Shown: in pieces, positions 6,794 through 14,747 of the stretch | How positions within the stretch are numbered: the first letter of the stretch is position 1 | How the letters are laid out: each line of letters opens with the position of its first letter | Source of the DNA: JAYPUA01 sp038133845 | GTDB taxonomy: Bacteria; SAR324; NAC60-12 | NCBI GenBank assembly: GCA_038133845.1 | Contig: JAYPUA010000051.1 | Location: forward strand, 1-20,086 | Direction: 5' to 3' | Length of the DNA stretch: 20,086 nucleotides | Position numbers and translations under genes: made by a program | The notes under the pieces: model-generated | What the model saw: the letters and a program-made list of their open reading frames with translations, nothing else | The model's database searches: none | Told to the model about the DNA's origin: nothing

Positions 6794-8329
6794 TGGGGTG
6801 CCGGCATCGGCAGAGCGCACCCCGGCCATCAGGAGGCCCAGTTGCTGCCGTGTCGCCTGCTCCCGGGAGACTTCGCCAATGATCGCTCCGCGGTACATGA
6901 CCACGATCCGATCTGCGAGCGAGAGGATCTCGTCCAACTCCGCGCTGACCAAGAGCACCCCGACGCCTTCATCGCGCTTGGCGACAATCTGCTGGTGGAT
7001 GAATTCGATCGATCCCACGTCCACTCCGCGGGTGGGCTGCGCGGCGATCAGAAGCTTGAGCGGGCGGCTGAACTCTCGGGCGATGACCATCTTCTGCTGG
7101 TTTCCTCCGGAGAGGCTCCCTCCGGAGACCCGCACCGATGGCGTGCGCACATCGTACTGGTCCACCAACTCAGTGGCATGCGACTCGATGGCCGCCTGCT
7201 GCACGCTGACGCCTTTCGCAAAAGGCGGCTTGGCGTAGGCCGTGAGGACCAGGTTTTCTGCCACCGAGTAGCTGGAGACCATCCCGTAGGTGTGCCGATC
7301 TTCCGGGACGTGGCCGCACTGCCCCTCCTCGCTGACCTCCCGGGGGGAGGCGTTGGTCAGGTCCAGTCCGTTCATTCGCACCTGACCGCGTGCCGCAGGC
7401 CGGAGTCCGGTGAGGACCTCCACCAACTCCGTCTGTCCGTTCCCCTGCACCCCAGCGACACCGACGATCTCTCCGGCCCGGACCTGCAGGTTGACGCCTT
7501 CCAGGCACACCTCGCCCAGGTCATTGGCAGCCTGCAGTTCCCGGGTTTCCAGGACCACGTCTCCCGGGTGGGCCTCGCTCTTCTCAACCTGCAGCAACAC
7601 CTCGCGTCCGACCATCAGGTTCGCCAAATGCGCCTCTGTGGCCGCATGAGGGTCCGCCTCACCGACGACGGCACCACGCCGAAGCACCGCGATCCGATCG
7701 GCAATCCGCAGCACCTCCTTGAGCTTGTGTGTGATGAAGATGATGGATTTTCCCTGCCCACGGAGCAGGTCCATCACCGCAAACAGGCCATCCACCTCTT
7801 GGGGAGTCAGCACGGCAGTTGGCTCGTCCAGAATCAGGATGTCCGCCTGACGGTACAGCGCCTTGATGATCTCGACACGCTGCCGGATTCCAACCGGAAG
7901 ATCTTCCACCAGGGCGGAGGGATCAACCTCAAGGTGATACTCCTGAGAGAGCCGGAGGATCTGCTCTGCGACCCGCTCGCGGTCCAGCAACCCTTGCGAG
8001 GTGACTTCGCTGCCCAGCATCACGTTTTCCACCACCGTCATCACCGGGACGAGCTGAAAGTGCTGGTGAACCATCCCGATCCCCAGGCGAATCGCATCTC
8101 TTGGCGAGCGGATTCGCACCTCCCGCCCCCGGACCTGCAGGCTTCCGGAGGTCGGCTGATAGAGTCCATAGACGATATTCATCAGCGTCGACTTGCCCGC
8201 GCCGTTTTCTCCAAGGAGCGCCAAGATCTCTCCGGGCTTCAGGCTCAGGCTGACGTTGTCATTGGCCACCACACCCTTGAAGCGTTTGCAGACGTTCCTG
8301 ACCTCCAGGACGGAAGAAGCCTCGCTCAC
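6779..8329 (-). CDS. Nucleoside-type ABC importer, double ATPase subunit
   Basis: The energising subunit of a BMP-dependent nucleoside importer. Its 516 aa hold two nucleotide-binding domains. NBD1 has Walker A GENGAGKST (40-48), signature LPVGIRQRVEI (144-153) and Walker B ILILDEP (164-170). NBD2 has a degenerate Walker A, GVQGNGQTE (293-301), a full LSGGNQQ signature (406-412) and LLIAAQP (426-432), where Gln replaces the catalytic Glu. That asymmetry is normal for the YufO/RbsA-like class. Two close relatives are sugar importers (RbsA, MglA), but the BMP partner argues for nucleosides. The start overlaps the upstream permease stop by 4 bases. It is the last gene of the operon; in many Gram-positive versions the ATPase comes second. 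Confidence 0.93.
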   Translation of the reverse strand: MSEASSVLEVRNVCKRFKGVVANDNVSLSLKPGEILALLGENGAGKSTLMNIVYGLYQPTSGSLQVRGREVRIRSPRDAIRLGIGMVHQHFQLVPVMTVVENVMLGSEVTSQGLLDRERVAEQILRLSQEYHLEVDPSALVEDLPVGIRQRVEIIKALYRQADILILDEPTAVLTPQEVDGLFAVMDLLRGQGKSIIFITHKLKEVLRIADRIAVLRRGAVVGEADPHAATEAHLANLMVGREVLLQVEKSEAHPGDVVLETRELQAANDLGEVCLEGVNLQVRAGEIVGVAGVQGNGQTELVEVLTGLRPAARGQVRMNGLDLTNASPREVSEEGQCGHVPEDRHTYGMVSSYSVAENLVLTAYAKPPFAKGVSVQQAAIESHATELVDQYDVRTPSVRVSGGSLSGGNQQKMVIAREFSRPLKLLIAAQPTRGVDVGSIEFIHQQIVAKRDEGVGVLLVSAELDEILSLADRIVVMYRGAIIGEVSREQATRQQLGLLMAGVRSADAGTPSERQ

Positions 8330-9375
8330 TCCTTGCCTCCCTCCGTGTCATACGTCTTGCCGATCGCTGCCGGGGGGCGCACCCGTCCGACAAACCCGGT
8401 CACAGCGATGATGGTGATCGCGTACGGCAGCATGGAGATGAACTGCCGGGGGACGTTCGTAACTCCGGCAAGAAGCAACTCATTCTGCAGCGCCTGCGTG
8501 TAGCCGAACAGCGTGGCCGCCCCCAGCGCCCCGAAAGGCGTCCAGTTCCCAAAGATCATTGCCGCCAGAGAGATGAACCCCCGGCCTGCGGTCATCCCCT
8601 CTTGAAACTGCCCCACCGCCTCCAGCACGAGGTAGGCCCCGGCCAGTCCGGCCAGCATGCCGCCCAAGGTCGTGTTGATGTAGCGCAGGCGGTTGACGTT
8701 GATGCCCTCGGTGTCAGCGGCACGCGGGTGTTCTCCCACCGCTCGGGTACGAAGTCCCCAGCGCGTGTGGAAGAGCGCGATGTGCAGCACCACAACCAGC
8801 AGCAAAGCCAGGTAGGTCAGCAGCGGCTTGTCAAAGAGCACCGACCCCAACACCGGGATCTCCGAGAGGAAGGGCAGAGCAAGCGGAGAGAACTTTCCCT
8901 CTGCGATCGCGTCCCGATCGTACAGGTAGGCCGAGAGCCCTGCGGCGAGGATGATGATCACGGTCCCGGAGATGATCTGATCCATCCGGAAGCGGATGGA
9001 GAGCGAGGCATGCAGGAACCCCATGGCTCCTCCAATCAGCAAAGCCATCAGGACGCTGAAGAGCAGGCTGGCCATCAGCGGCCAGTCGTTGGTCGCCGTC
9101 TTGGCCACAAACCCGGCAAAGGCGCCGGCGAGCATCATGCCTTCGATGCCGATGTTGATGATTCCGGACCGTTCGCAGAGGATTCCGCTCAAGGCGCCCA
9201 AAATCAGAGGAATGGCCGACCGGAGGGTGAAGTTCAGGGCGCTGACCCCAAACAGGATGCGCAGCCAGGGTTCTTCCCCCAGCGAAGTCAGCTCCACCAA
9301 CACCGCCATGAAGAGCATGAACAGCACCAGCCCAACAGCAACGGAGGCCGAGCGTTTCCAAAAGCGAGCGCTCAC
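8326..9375 (-). CDS. Nucleoside ABC importer permease (second)
   Basis: An inner-membrane permease of the BPD_transp_2 family, 349 aa, with about 8-10 hydrophobic segments. It contains the characteristic LGALSGILCERSGIINIGIE stretch, in which the cytoplasmic loop contacts the ATPase, and the RAVGEHPRAADTEGI loop. It is the smaller partner of a heterodimeric channel (NupQ/YufQ type). Four-base overlaps on both sides, with the larger permease upstream and the ATPase downstream, show translational coupling. Confidence 0.93.
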   Translation of the reverse strand: MSARFWKRSASVAVGLVLFMLFMAVLVELTSLGEEPWLRILFGVSALNFTLRSAIPLILGALSGILCERSGIINIGIEGMMLAGAFAGFVAKTATNDWPLMASLLFSVLMALLIGGAMGFLHASLSIRFRMDQIISGTVIIILAAGLSAYLYDRDAIAEGKFSPLALPFLSEIPVLGSVLFDKPLLTYLALLLVVVLHIALFHTRWGLRTRAVGEHPRAADTEGINVNRLRYINTTLGGMLAGLAGAYLVLEAVGQFQEGMTAGRGFISLAAMIFGNWTPFGALGAATLFGYTQALQNELLLAGVTNVPRQFISMLPYAITIIAVTGFVGRVRPPAAIGKTYDTEGGKE

Positions 9376-10478
9376 GAGTTCCCCCAGCGTGTGTTCATCG
9401 AGAGCCCTCCGTCCTCTCCCTCCCGGCTTTTGAGGCGCAGCAGGGTCCGGATGATCATTGGGGCGGCGACAAAGGCCAGCACCAGCGCCTGGATGACCTG
9501 GATAATGTCTGCGGCCACTCCGGATTCAAACTGCATCTTCGCAGCTCCGGCATCCAGCGCACCAAACAGGAACGAGGCCAGCACGACCCCAAACGGGTGG
9601 GTCTGCCCCAAAAGAGCGACCGTGATTCCATCGAATCCGACCTGTCCTCCGAACTCTGGGGCAAATTTGTGATTGAGTCCCAGCGTCTCGATCGCTCCAG
9701 CCAGACCGGCCAGGCCTCCAGCCAGCGCCATTGTCAGCACCACGGTACGCTCTACCCGAATTCCTGCGTAGCGTGCAGCCTTCGGGTTTTGTCCGGCAGT
9801 CCGGATCTCAAACCCCAGGGTCGTCTTGCTCATCAGCCACCAGATGACCACGACCACCGCCAGCGCGATGAAGACGCCGTAGTGGATGCGATACGGAGGA
9901 CCAAACAGCCAGGGCAGTTGGGCCGATTCCAGCACATCCGGGGTCTCGGAGATGGCCCGTGCCGTCGGATCCCAGAGCGGCCCGGGGGTCTGTCCTTGAG
10001 TTCCCCCGGCATAAACGGTCCAGCCGGCAAAGAGCGCCGCAACGTAGTTGAGCATGATGGTCACGATGACCTCATGGGCTCCGGTCGTCACCTTCAGGAT
10101 CCCCGGGATTGCCCCCCAGAGGATGCCCCCGAGCATTCCGGCCAACAGGGCCAGAGGGAGGTGCAGCAGCATCGGAAGCCCTTCAAAGTGAATCCCCACG
10201 GCGACGGAGAACACCGACCCCATCACAAACTGTCCGGAGGCGCCAATGTTGAAGAGGCCAGCCTTGAAGGCCAGGGCCACCGACAGTCCCGTCAGAATGA
10301 AGGGGATCATCTTGCGGACCGTGGTGCTCCACGCCCGGCCGCTGCCGAATGCTCCCTGAAACAGGCCCTGATAGGCCAGCCAGGGGTCATCCCCAGAGAG
10401 CCACATCACCACGGCTCCTGCGAGTAGCGCGATGAGGAGGGCCAGGAAGGGGATCAACAGGGTGCGCAGAAAAGACAA
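9372..10478 (-). CDS. Nucleoside ABC importer permease (first)
   Basis: An inner-membrane permease, 368 aa, of the NupP/YufP type and the larger partner of the channel. It contains ILTGLSVALAFKAGLFNIG and a RTAGQNPKAARYAGI loop, both family hallmarks, and about 8-10 membrane segments. The start codon is TTG at 10478, directly before a hydrophobic helix, and no ATG is available before that helix. The upstream sequence is C-rich with no Shine-Dalgarno match. That suggests weak initiation or dependence on the structured intergenic hairpin upstream. It is the first membrane component after the BMP gene. Confidence 0.9.
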   Translation of the reverse strand: MSFLRTLLIPFLALLIALLAGAVVMWLSGDDPWLAYQGLFQGAFGSGRAWSTTVRKMIPFILTGLSVALAFKAGLFNIGASGQFVMGSVFSVAVGIHFEGLPMLLHLPLALLAGMLGGILWGAIPGILKVTTGAHEVIVTIMLNYVAALFAGWTVYAGGTQGQTPGPLWDPTARAISETPDVLESAQLPWLFGPPYRIHYGVFIALAVVVVIWWLMSKTTLGFEIRTAGQNPKAARYAGIRVERTVVLTMALAGGLAGLAGAIETLGLNHKFAPEFGGQVGFDGITVALLGQTHPFGVVLASFLFGALDAGAAKMQFESGVAADIIQVIQALVLAFVAAPMIIRTLLRLKSREGEDGGLSMNTRWGNS

Positions 10479-10518
10479 GGGAGGGGGGTCGGGTGTGGTC
10501 GTCTTTGAAAGGCAGGAG

Positions 10519-10546
10519 GCTCCCCAGGCTTGCAGCGCTGGGGAGC
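10519..10546 (-). promoter_or_regulatory. Intra-operon hairpin between BMP and permease genes
   Basis: GCTCCCCAG (10519-10527) and CTGGGGAGC (10538-10546) form a perfect 9-bp GC-rich stem with a 10-base loop that can pair two further bases. It lies 27 bases past the BMP stop and is not followed by a T-run. Such hairpins between a binding protein and its permeases commonly stabilise the upstream mRNA, so that the binding protein is made in excess (as with malE-malF). That role here is inference. Confidence 0.6.
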
Positions 10547-10573
10547 ACGTCTCCTAGAGGAGGAGCGGGAAGC

Positions 10574-11581
10574 TCAGTTCCCGTAACCGGTCTTGATCGC
10601 GCCGCTGTCAAGCCCGGCTTTGGTCTTGACCAGCAGGTCCTTGACCTGGGCAGGGATGACGCTGTCAAAGTCGTGGAACGGAGCCAGGCCCGCTGCGCCG
10701 AAGACGTTGCCGCCCTTGAAGGTTCCGGCCTTGGCGCTGGAGACCAGGTCCACAACGGCCGGAGTGATCAGCTTCATGGCGCTGGAGATCAGGCAGGGCC
10801 GTGCGGCCGGGACGGTGTTCCACTGGTCGGTGTCGACCCCGATGCAGTAAATGCCCTTGTGGGTTGCGATCTCCTGCAGCGCGCCGTTTCCGGTCAAGCC
10901 ACCGGCACCGAAGATCACATCGGCACCTTGGTCAATCGCCTGCTTGGAGGTCGCGGCTCCCCACTCCGGGTCCACAAACGCCTGGCTGATCTCCCCGGGG
11001 TGGTAGGTGGAAATGATCCGGATGTTCGGGTTGACAGACTTCGCTCCGGCGATGTAGCCCTCGTTGAACGCTACCACCGGCGGCACCAGGTCGGTTCCCA
11101 GCACGGCTCCGATGGTTCCGGTCTTGGTCATGCTTCCCGCCAGCACTCCGGCCAGGTAGCCAGACTGGTCCTCATGAAAGATCAACCCGGCCAGGTTCGG
11201 CAAGGCCTCTCCCTGAAACTGGTCCACGCCGATGAACAGGGTGTCCGGATTTTCCTTGGCGGCGGTGATCGTGGCATCTCCAAGCGCAAAGCCCACGGTG
11301 AGAATCACATCGTACTCGGCCTCAACAAACTGGGCGAGGTTGTCCGCATAGTCCTTGGCATCCTGGGTCTCGATGTACTTGACATCACGGTCTCCGAGAC
11401 CCAGTTTTTTCTGTGCTTGCAGGACCCCTTCCCAGGCAGACTGGTTAAAACTCCGGTCGTTGACCCGGCCGACGTCCGTCACGAGCCCGACCTTGAAGGG
11501 GCCGGCAAAGAGAGGGGTTGTGGCGAGCAACAGGCTGATCAATCCCAAGAGTGAAAAACGAAACAGAGAGGACATGCGCAT
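10574..11581 (-). CDS. bmpA: BMP-family periplasmic nucleoside-binding protein
   Basis: The solute-binding component of the importer, 335 aa from the ATG at 11581. A Sec signal peptide is clear: a basic start, a hydrophobic core (LLGLISLLLA) and a PLFA cleavage site near residue 26. There is no lipobox cysteine, so it is a soluble periplasmic protein, unlike the lipoprotein versions of Gram-positives and spirochaetes. Family motifs include VGLVTDVGRVNDRSFNQ, VGFALGDATI, GVDQFQGEALP, FHEDQSGYLAGVLAG and the ligand-site region GVDTDQWNTVP. BMP proteins characterised to date mostly bind purine nucleosides. A second ATG at 11575 is an equally good start. Reading further upstream would run into the ahcY gene and bury the signal peptide, so I rejected that. 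Confidence 0.92.
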   Translation of the reverse strand: MRMSSLFRFSLLGLISLLLATTPLFAGPFKVGLVTDVGRVNDRSFNQSAWEGVLQAQKKLGLGDRDVKYIETQDAKDYADNLAQFVEAEYDVILTVGFALGDATITAAKENPDTLFIGVDQFQGEALPNLAGLIFHEDQSGYLAGVLAGSMTKTGTIGAVLGTDLVPPVVAFNEGYIAGAKSVNPNIRIISTYHPGEISQAFVDPEWGAATSKQAIDQGADVIFGAGGLTGNGALQEIATHKGIYCIGVDTDQWNTVPAARPCLISSAMKLITPAVVDLVSSAKAGTFKGGNVFGAAGLAPFHDFDSVIPAQVKDLLVKTKAGLDSGAIKTGYGN

Positions 11582-11651
11582 GCGTGGTCTCAGGTGAAGG
11601 TTGTCAGAAAATGAGCGGACAGCACCTCGGCAGGATTGTCGGCCCAGCGCC

Positions 11652-11680
11652 CTGAAAAACGAGAACCTCTCATTTTTCAG
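11652..11680 (-). terminator. 13-bp hairpin between ahcY and bmpA
   Basis: The arms 11652-11664 and 11668-11680 pair around a 3-base loop. An A-tract leads into the 5' arm and a T-tract closes the 3' arm in either direction. The one non-Watson-Crick position is a U-G wobble in minus-strand RNA but a C-A mismatch in plus-strand RNA, which suggests the element works in the minus transcript. It is a likely terminator or attenuator for ahcY, or a leader element for bmpA. Confidence 0.6.
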
Positions 11681-11753
11681 CGACTTCTGGTTATGCGGGA
11701 AAGCGAGGGAGAGGTCAAGATGTTTCCCGAAGAGGGAACTCCGCTCGACCCTT

Positions 11754-13004
11754 TCAGGCGTTCCACCCTTCTCGATAGGCGCGTTGGTCCGCCGTGAGCG
11801 AGTCGATGCGGACTCCCGAGCCAATCAGTTTGAGTTCCGCCACCCGCTGGTCGATCTCCTCCGGGACCAGGTGAGCCTCGCGGGGCAGGGTGCTTCCATG
11901 CAGCGCCAGGTGCCGGACGCTGAGCGCCTGCAGGGCAAAGCTGGTGTCCATGATCTCTGCCGGATGGCCGTCGGCGCAGGAGATGTTGACGATGTTTCCT
12001 CCGCCCAGCAGGTGCAGCCAGCGCCCGTCCGGCATCCGGAACCCCTCTACGGTGGTACGCAGGCTTCGGGTCTCGGTGGCGGCAGAACGCAGCGCCTCCA
12101 CATCGATCTCGTCCCAGAAGTGTCCGGCGTTTGCGAGGAGAACGTTGTCCTTCAAGACCGCAAAGTGTTCAGGACGAAGCGTGTGCCGGATGCCGGTCAC
12201 CGTCACCACCAGGTCTGCGTGGGCGCAGGCTTCCAGCAGCGGCATCACCTGGCATCCGTTCATGAGCGCATCTGCGGCCTTGACCGGATCAACCTCGCAG
12301 GCAATCACTCGTGCGCCCAACCCCTGAGCCCGGGTGGCCACGCCCTTTCCGCACCACCCGTAGCCCACCACGACCACGGTCTTTCCGGCAAGGACCAGAT
12401 TGGTCGCCCGCATCACGCCATCCCAGACGGACTGTCCGGTTCCGTGGACGTTGTCAAACAGGTACTTGCAGCGGGCGTCATTGATCAGCATCACTGGAAA
12501 GGCCAACTGTCCCGCCCGGGCCCGGGCGCGGGCCCGCATCACCCCGGAGGTCGTCTCCTCGCAGGCACCAATGACCTCCGGGAGCAACTCCTTTCGCTCA
12601 TCATGCAGCAGTTCCACAATGTCTCCTCCGTCATCGATCACCAGGTTGGGGCGAAGGTCCAGCGCCATGCTCATGTAGCCGCGCATTTCCTCCGGAGTGG
12701 CCCCGTGTCGGGCATAGAGGTGCAGGCCCTCCTCTGCCAGCGCCGCGACCACGTCGTCCTTGGTCGATTCCGGATTGCTTCCCGTCACCGCCACCTCCGC
12801 TCCGCCAGCACGCAACACCAGCGCGAGGTAGGCGGTCTTGGCCTCCAGGTGCACACTCACCACTACCCGCTTCCCGGCCAGAGGCTGCTCACGCTGAAAC
12901 TCCGCCTCCAACTCCCGCAGGATCGGCATGTGCCGTCGAACCCAGTCAATGCGCTGCTGGCCCTCGCGAGCCTGCTCCGGATGTGCGACGATGTTTGGCT
13001 GCAT
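11754..13004 (-). CDS. ahcY: S-adenosylhomocysteine hydrolase (short form)
   Basis: Splits S-adenosylhomocysteine into adenosine and homocysteine with bound NAD, in the cytosol. It is 416 aa and lacks the roughly 40-residue insert of long forms, as in archaeal and Thermotoga enzymes. Visible motifs are HLEAKTA (52-58), DDGGD (124-128), ETTSGV (150-155), FDNVHGTGQS (183-192), the NAD-binding GYGWCGKG (214-221), NAGHF and LLGGGNIVN. The conserved lysine sits in NDARCK, where most family members have Thr in place of this Cys. FDNVHGTG resembles methanogen enzymes, one of which prefers S-inosylhomocysteine, so the exact substrate is open. AGAGAGGA lies about 6 bases before the ATG. Upstream is a leader with several small hairpins. 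Downstream is the nucleoside importer, a sensible partner in purine and methionine salvage. Confidence 0.95.
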   Translation of the reverse strand: MQPNIVAHPEQAREGQQRIDWVRRHMPILRELEAEFQREQPLAGKRVVVSVHLEAKTAYLALVLRAGGAEVAVTGSNPESTKDDVVAALAEEGLHLYARHGATPEEMRGYMSMALDLRPNLVIDDGGDIVELLHDERKELLPEVIGACEETTSGVMRARARARAGQLAFPVMLINDARCKYLFDNVHGTGQSVWDGVMRATNLVLAGKTVVVVGYGWCGKGVATRAQGLGARVIACEVDPVKAADALMNGCQVMPLLEACAHADLVVTVTGIRHTLRPEHFAVLKDNVLLANAGHFWDEIDVEALRSAATETRSLRTTVEGFRMPDGRWLHLLGGGNIVNISCADGHPAEIMDTSFALQALSVRHLALHGSTLPREAHLVPEEIDQRVAELKLIGSGVRIDSLTADQRAYREGWNA

Positions 13005-13035
13005 GGTGTTCCTCTCTGAAATGATGATTGAATTT

Positions 13036-13100
13036 CGGATGCCGTCCGGGGATGCGTCCCCGCAGGAAACCCTTGCACAGATCCTGGAGAAAGTCAGGAT
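13036..13100 (-). promoter_or_regulatory. Structured leader of ahcY
   Basis: Three small hairpins fill the gap between the TauE/SafE gene and ahcY. They are ATCCTG/CAGGAT (13081-13100), CGGGGA/TCCCCG (13047-13062) and CGGA/TCCG (13036-13048). The last two share two bases and would exclude each other at the base. I could not fit the conserved core of the SAH riboswitch, so this is only a candidate leader structure. Confidence 0.3.
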
Positions 13101-13122
13101 TTTGTCGAGTGATGTCCCGGAA

Positions 13123-13872
13123 TCAGAAAGTCAGCAGGAACGGCTTGAGGCACAAGGCCCCGCCAAGGAGGAGCAGGAAGGACAGAAACACTGTGCGAAA
13201 TTCGGGCTCCGGGATGTATCGACGCAGGCGCTGACCCAACGCCATCCCGAGCAAGGCGCTCAACAGACAGATGCTGGAATGCCCGGCGTCCTCAAGCGTG
13301 AAGAGCCCCAGGCTTCCAAGCGCGAGGCTTAGCGACAGGCTGGAGAGCGAGAAGATCATTCCCAGCCCCTGCACGAGTTGATCGCGGGACAGCCCAACGC
13401 CTTGCAGGTACATCACGGAGGGTACAGAGAAGGTTCCGGTGATTCCGGTGAGCAATCCGTTGAGAGCGCCTGCCGCAAGTCCCCAGCGGCGCTCCTGCTC
13501 TGCGGAGATGTGGAGGCGGTATCCGGTCAGCGTGGCCAGCGAATACAGCACAATCAGCAATCCCAGCACGGCAGCTGCCCAGTGCGGGGCGACTCGCTGC
13601 AGCAGGTGAGCTCCCAGCCAGATTGCCCCGGGAATCAGCAGCAGCAGACGCCAGAGCCGCTGAACCAGCGCGCGGAACTCTCCTCCGGAGGAAGCCTGCC
13701 AGAGGTTGGTCCCCAGAGCCGGGATCAGCGTCAGGGCCATGGCGCTCGGGATGTCCAGAAACTGCCCGAGCAGCGCGAGGCTGATCATCGGAAGCCCCAT
13801 GCCGATCAGGCCCTTGATCCCTCCGGCAAACAGGAAAATGGCCACCCACTCCGGGCGCAGGAACTGCTCCAC
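13123..13872 (-). CDS. TauE/SafE family membrane permease
   Basis: A predicted inner-membrane exporter or channel of the TauE/SafE (UPF0721, DUF81) family, some members of which move sulfite, sulfoacetate or other organosulfur anions. It is 249 aa with about 7-8 hydrophobic segments. Two half-repeats have the family glycine pattern: GGIKGLIGMGLPMISLALL (18-36) and the GALNGLLTGITGTFSVPSV stretch in the second half. A GTG at 13872 serves as start, with no ATG before the first helix and only a weak ribosome site. It lies 27 bases after the DUF1330 gene and 118 bases before ahcY. The substrate cannot be deduced. A sulfur link to the SAM-cycle gene downstream is possible but unproven. Confidence 0.88.
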   Translation of the reverse strand: MEQFLRPEWVAIFLFAGGIKGLIGMGLPMISLALLGQFLDIPSAMALTLIPALGTNLWQASSGGEFRALVQRLWRLLLLIPGAIWLGAHLLQRVAPHWAAAVLGLLIVLYSLATLTGYRLHISAEQERRWGLAAGALNGLLTGITGTFSVPSVMYLQGVGLSRDQLVQGLGMIFSLSSLSLSLALGSLGLFTLEDAGHSSICLLSALLGMALGQRLRRYIPEPEFRTVFLSFLLLLGGALCLKPFLLTF

Positions 13873-13899
13873 TCCAATCTCGGATGCTCCGGGATGCGC

Positions 13900-14202
13900 T
13901 CAGGGCTGCGGGCCGTCGTAGCCCTCGATGATGATCAGGTCCGCCTCACCTGCAGGAAGGCGTAACGCCAGCGCTTCCTGGTACTCTGGAGAGCGATAGC
14001 ACTCCAGCGCCTGTTGATAGCTGGGGAACTCCAACACCACATTTCGTGCACGCTGCCCGCCTTCCGGATTTTCAAACGCCCCGCCCCGTACCACAAAACG
14101 GGCCTGGTACTTTCGGAATGCCACCGCATTGGCGGCCACGTACTGCTGGTAAGTCTCCGGGTCGTGAACGTCCACTCGCGCGATCCAGTATCCTTTTGCC
14201 AT
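13900..14202 (-). CDS. DUF1330 domain protein
   Basis: A small 100-aa protein of the DUF1330 family, a ferredoxin-like dimeric alpha-beta barrel fold related to monooxygenase-like ABM domains; function unknown. Visible family features are MAKGYWIARVDVHDPETYQQY at the start, RFVVRGGAFENPEG in the middle, then VVLEFPSYQQALECYRSPEY and a C-terminal hydrophobic strand, LIIIEGYDGPQ. I chose the ATG at 14202 because AAGGAG lies 5 bases upstream and because the family starts there. It is the first gene of the minus-strand run and is divergent from the hydratase genes, so the two units may share a control region. Confidence 0.92.
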   Translation of the reverse strand: MAKGYWIARVDVHDPETYQQYVAANAVAFRKYQARFVVRGGAFENPEGGQRARNVVLEFPSYQQALECYRSPEYQEALALRLPAGEADLIIIEGYDGPQP

Positions 14203-14405
14203 TCGATCTCCTTGGGAAGGGGGGCTTGAGTTCTCCTCGAGACTACACCACACAATGAGATCGACTCTCAAGCACTTTCCCACACGCCCCAATTCTTGAC
14301 TCAAAAGACGTTGAAGGATCTCCCGGACTCTGTTTCAATAGCGTGAGAGATGAGCTTGGACGCCCGTTCACGGTCCTGACACTCTCCCTTGCCCGACCTT
14401 GCCTG
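14203..14405. other. Divergent intergenic control region
   Basis: About 200 bases between the DUF1330 gene and the hydratase genes must hold promoters in both directions. A weak sigma-70-like candidate on the plus strand is TTGAAG (14311-14316), 17 bases, then TTCAAT (14334-14339), each 4 of 6 to consensus. CTTGAG/CTCAAG half-repeats occur about 40 bases apart near 14225-14273. No clear operator was found. Confidence 0.3.
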
Positions 14406-14747
14406 ATGAGCGAACCCTTTCCTGAACGAAGCCACCACGACCTTGGAGGGCTGCCGGCCGGCCCGATTCCTCAAGGCGAACACGACTATGCTCTCTGGGA
14501 AAAGCGGGTGGATGCCCTGATGGTTCTGCTGACGAAACCGGACCAGGAGTTGATGACAGTGGATCAGCTGCGCAAGGGCATCGAGTCGCTCCCTCCGGAT
14601 GCCTACGACCGCATGAGCTACTACGAGCGCTGGATCTACTCGATCACACAGGCCTTGCAGCACAACGGAGTGATCACCACGACCGAGTTGGGGCAAAAGC
14701 TGGAGGAGCTGCAGCGCAGGCCGGCCTCTTCAGGAGAGTCAACATGA
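14406..14747 (+). CDS. Nitrile hydratase/thiocyanate hydrolase-type subunit (beta N-terminal half)
   Basis: A 113-aa protein matching only the N-terminal half of nitrile hydratase beta, as does the ScnB subunit of thiocyanate hydrolase. It begins with the HDLGGLPAGPI motif, has a helical ALWEKRVDALMVLL segment, then LRKGIESLPPDAYDRMSYYERW, the most conserved part of this half, and ends with TTTELGQKLEEL. The arginine in LRKGIE probably corresponds to the beta arginine that contacts the oxidised metal-bound cysteines. I chose the ATG at 14406 because HDLGG should sit near the start; a GTG at 14343 would add 21 unlike residues. It overlaps the next gene by 4 bases (ATGA). Activator proteins of the P14K kind share this fold, so a dual or alternative role as metallochaperone is possible. 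Confidence 0.83.
   Translation: MSEPFPERSHHDLGGLPAGPIPQGEHDYALWEKRVDALMVLLTKPDQELMTVDQLRKGIESLPPDAYDRMSYYERWIYSITQALQHNGVITTTELGQKLEELQRRPASSGEST

Noticed and set aside
6842..8503. Open frame of about 550 codons on the plus strand
   Set aside because: Antisense to the ABC ATPase gene, whose motifs are complete; the plus-strand translation is His/Asp/Gln-rich without fold signatures.
11582..11824. Extended N-terminus for the BMP protein
   Set aside because: It would overlap ahcY, translate the intergenic hairpin and bury a textbook signal peptide inside the protein.
12511..12537. Very GC-rich alternating CCCGGG/GCGC run inside ahcY
   Set aside because: It encodes an Arg-Ala stretch that aligns in length with the family, so it is a codon effect and not an inserted element.
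11601..13019. Open frame of about 470 codons on the plus strand
   Set aside because: Antisense shadow of ahcY, with no family resemblance.
13005..13122. SAH riboswitch upstream of ahcY
   Set aside because: Short hairpins are present but the conserved riboswitch core could not be located by eye.
14343..14405. GTG start adding 21 residues to the first hydratase subunit
   Set aside because: The extra residues do not resemble the family, HDLGG should be near the start, and no ribosome site precedes the GTG.
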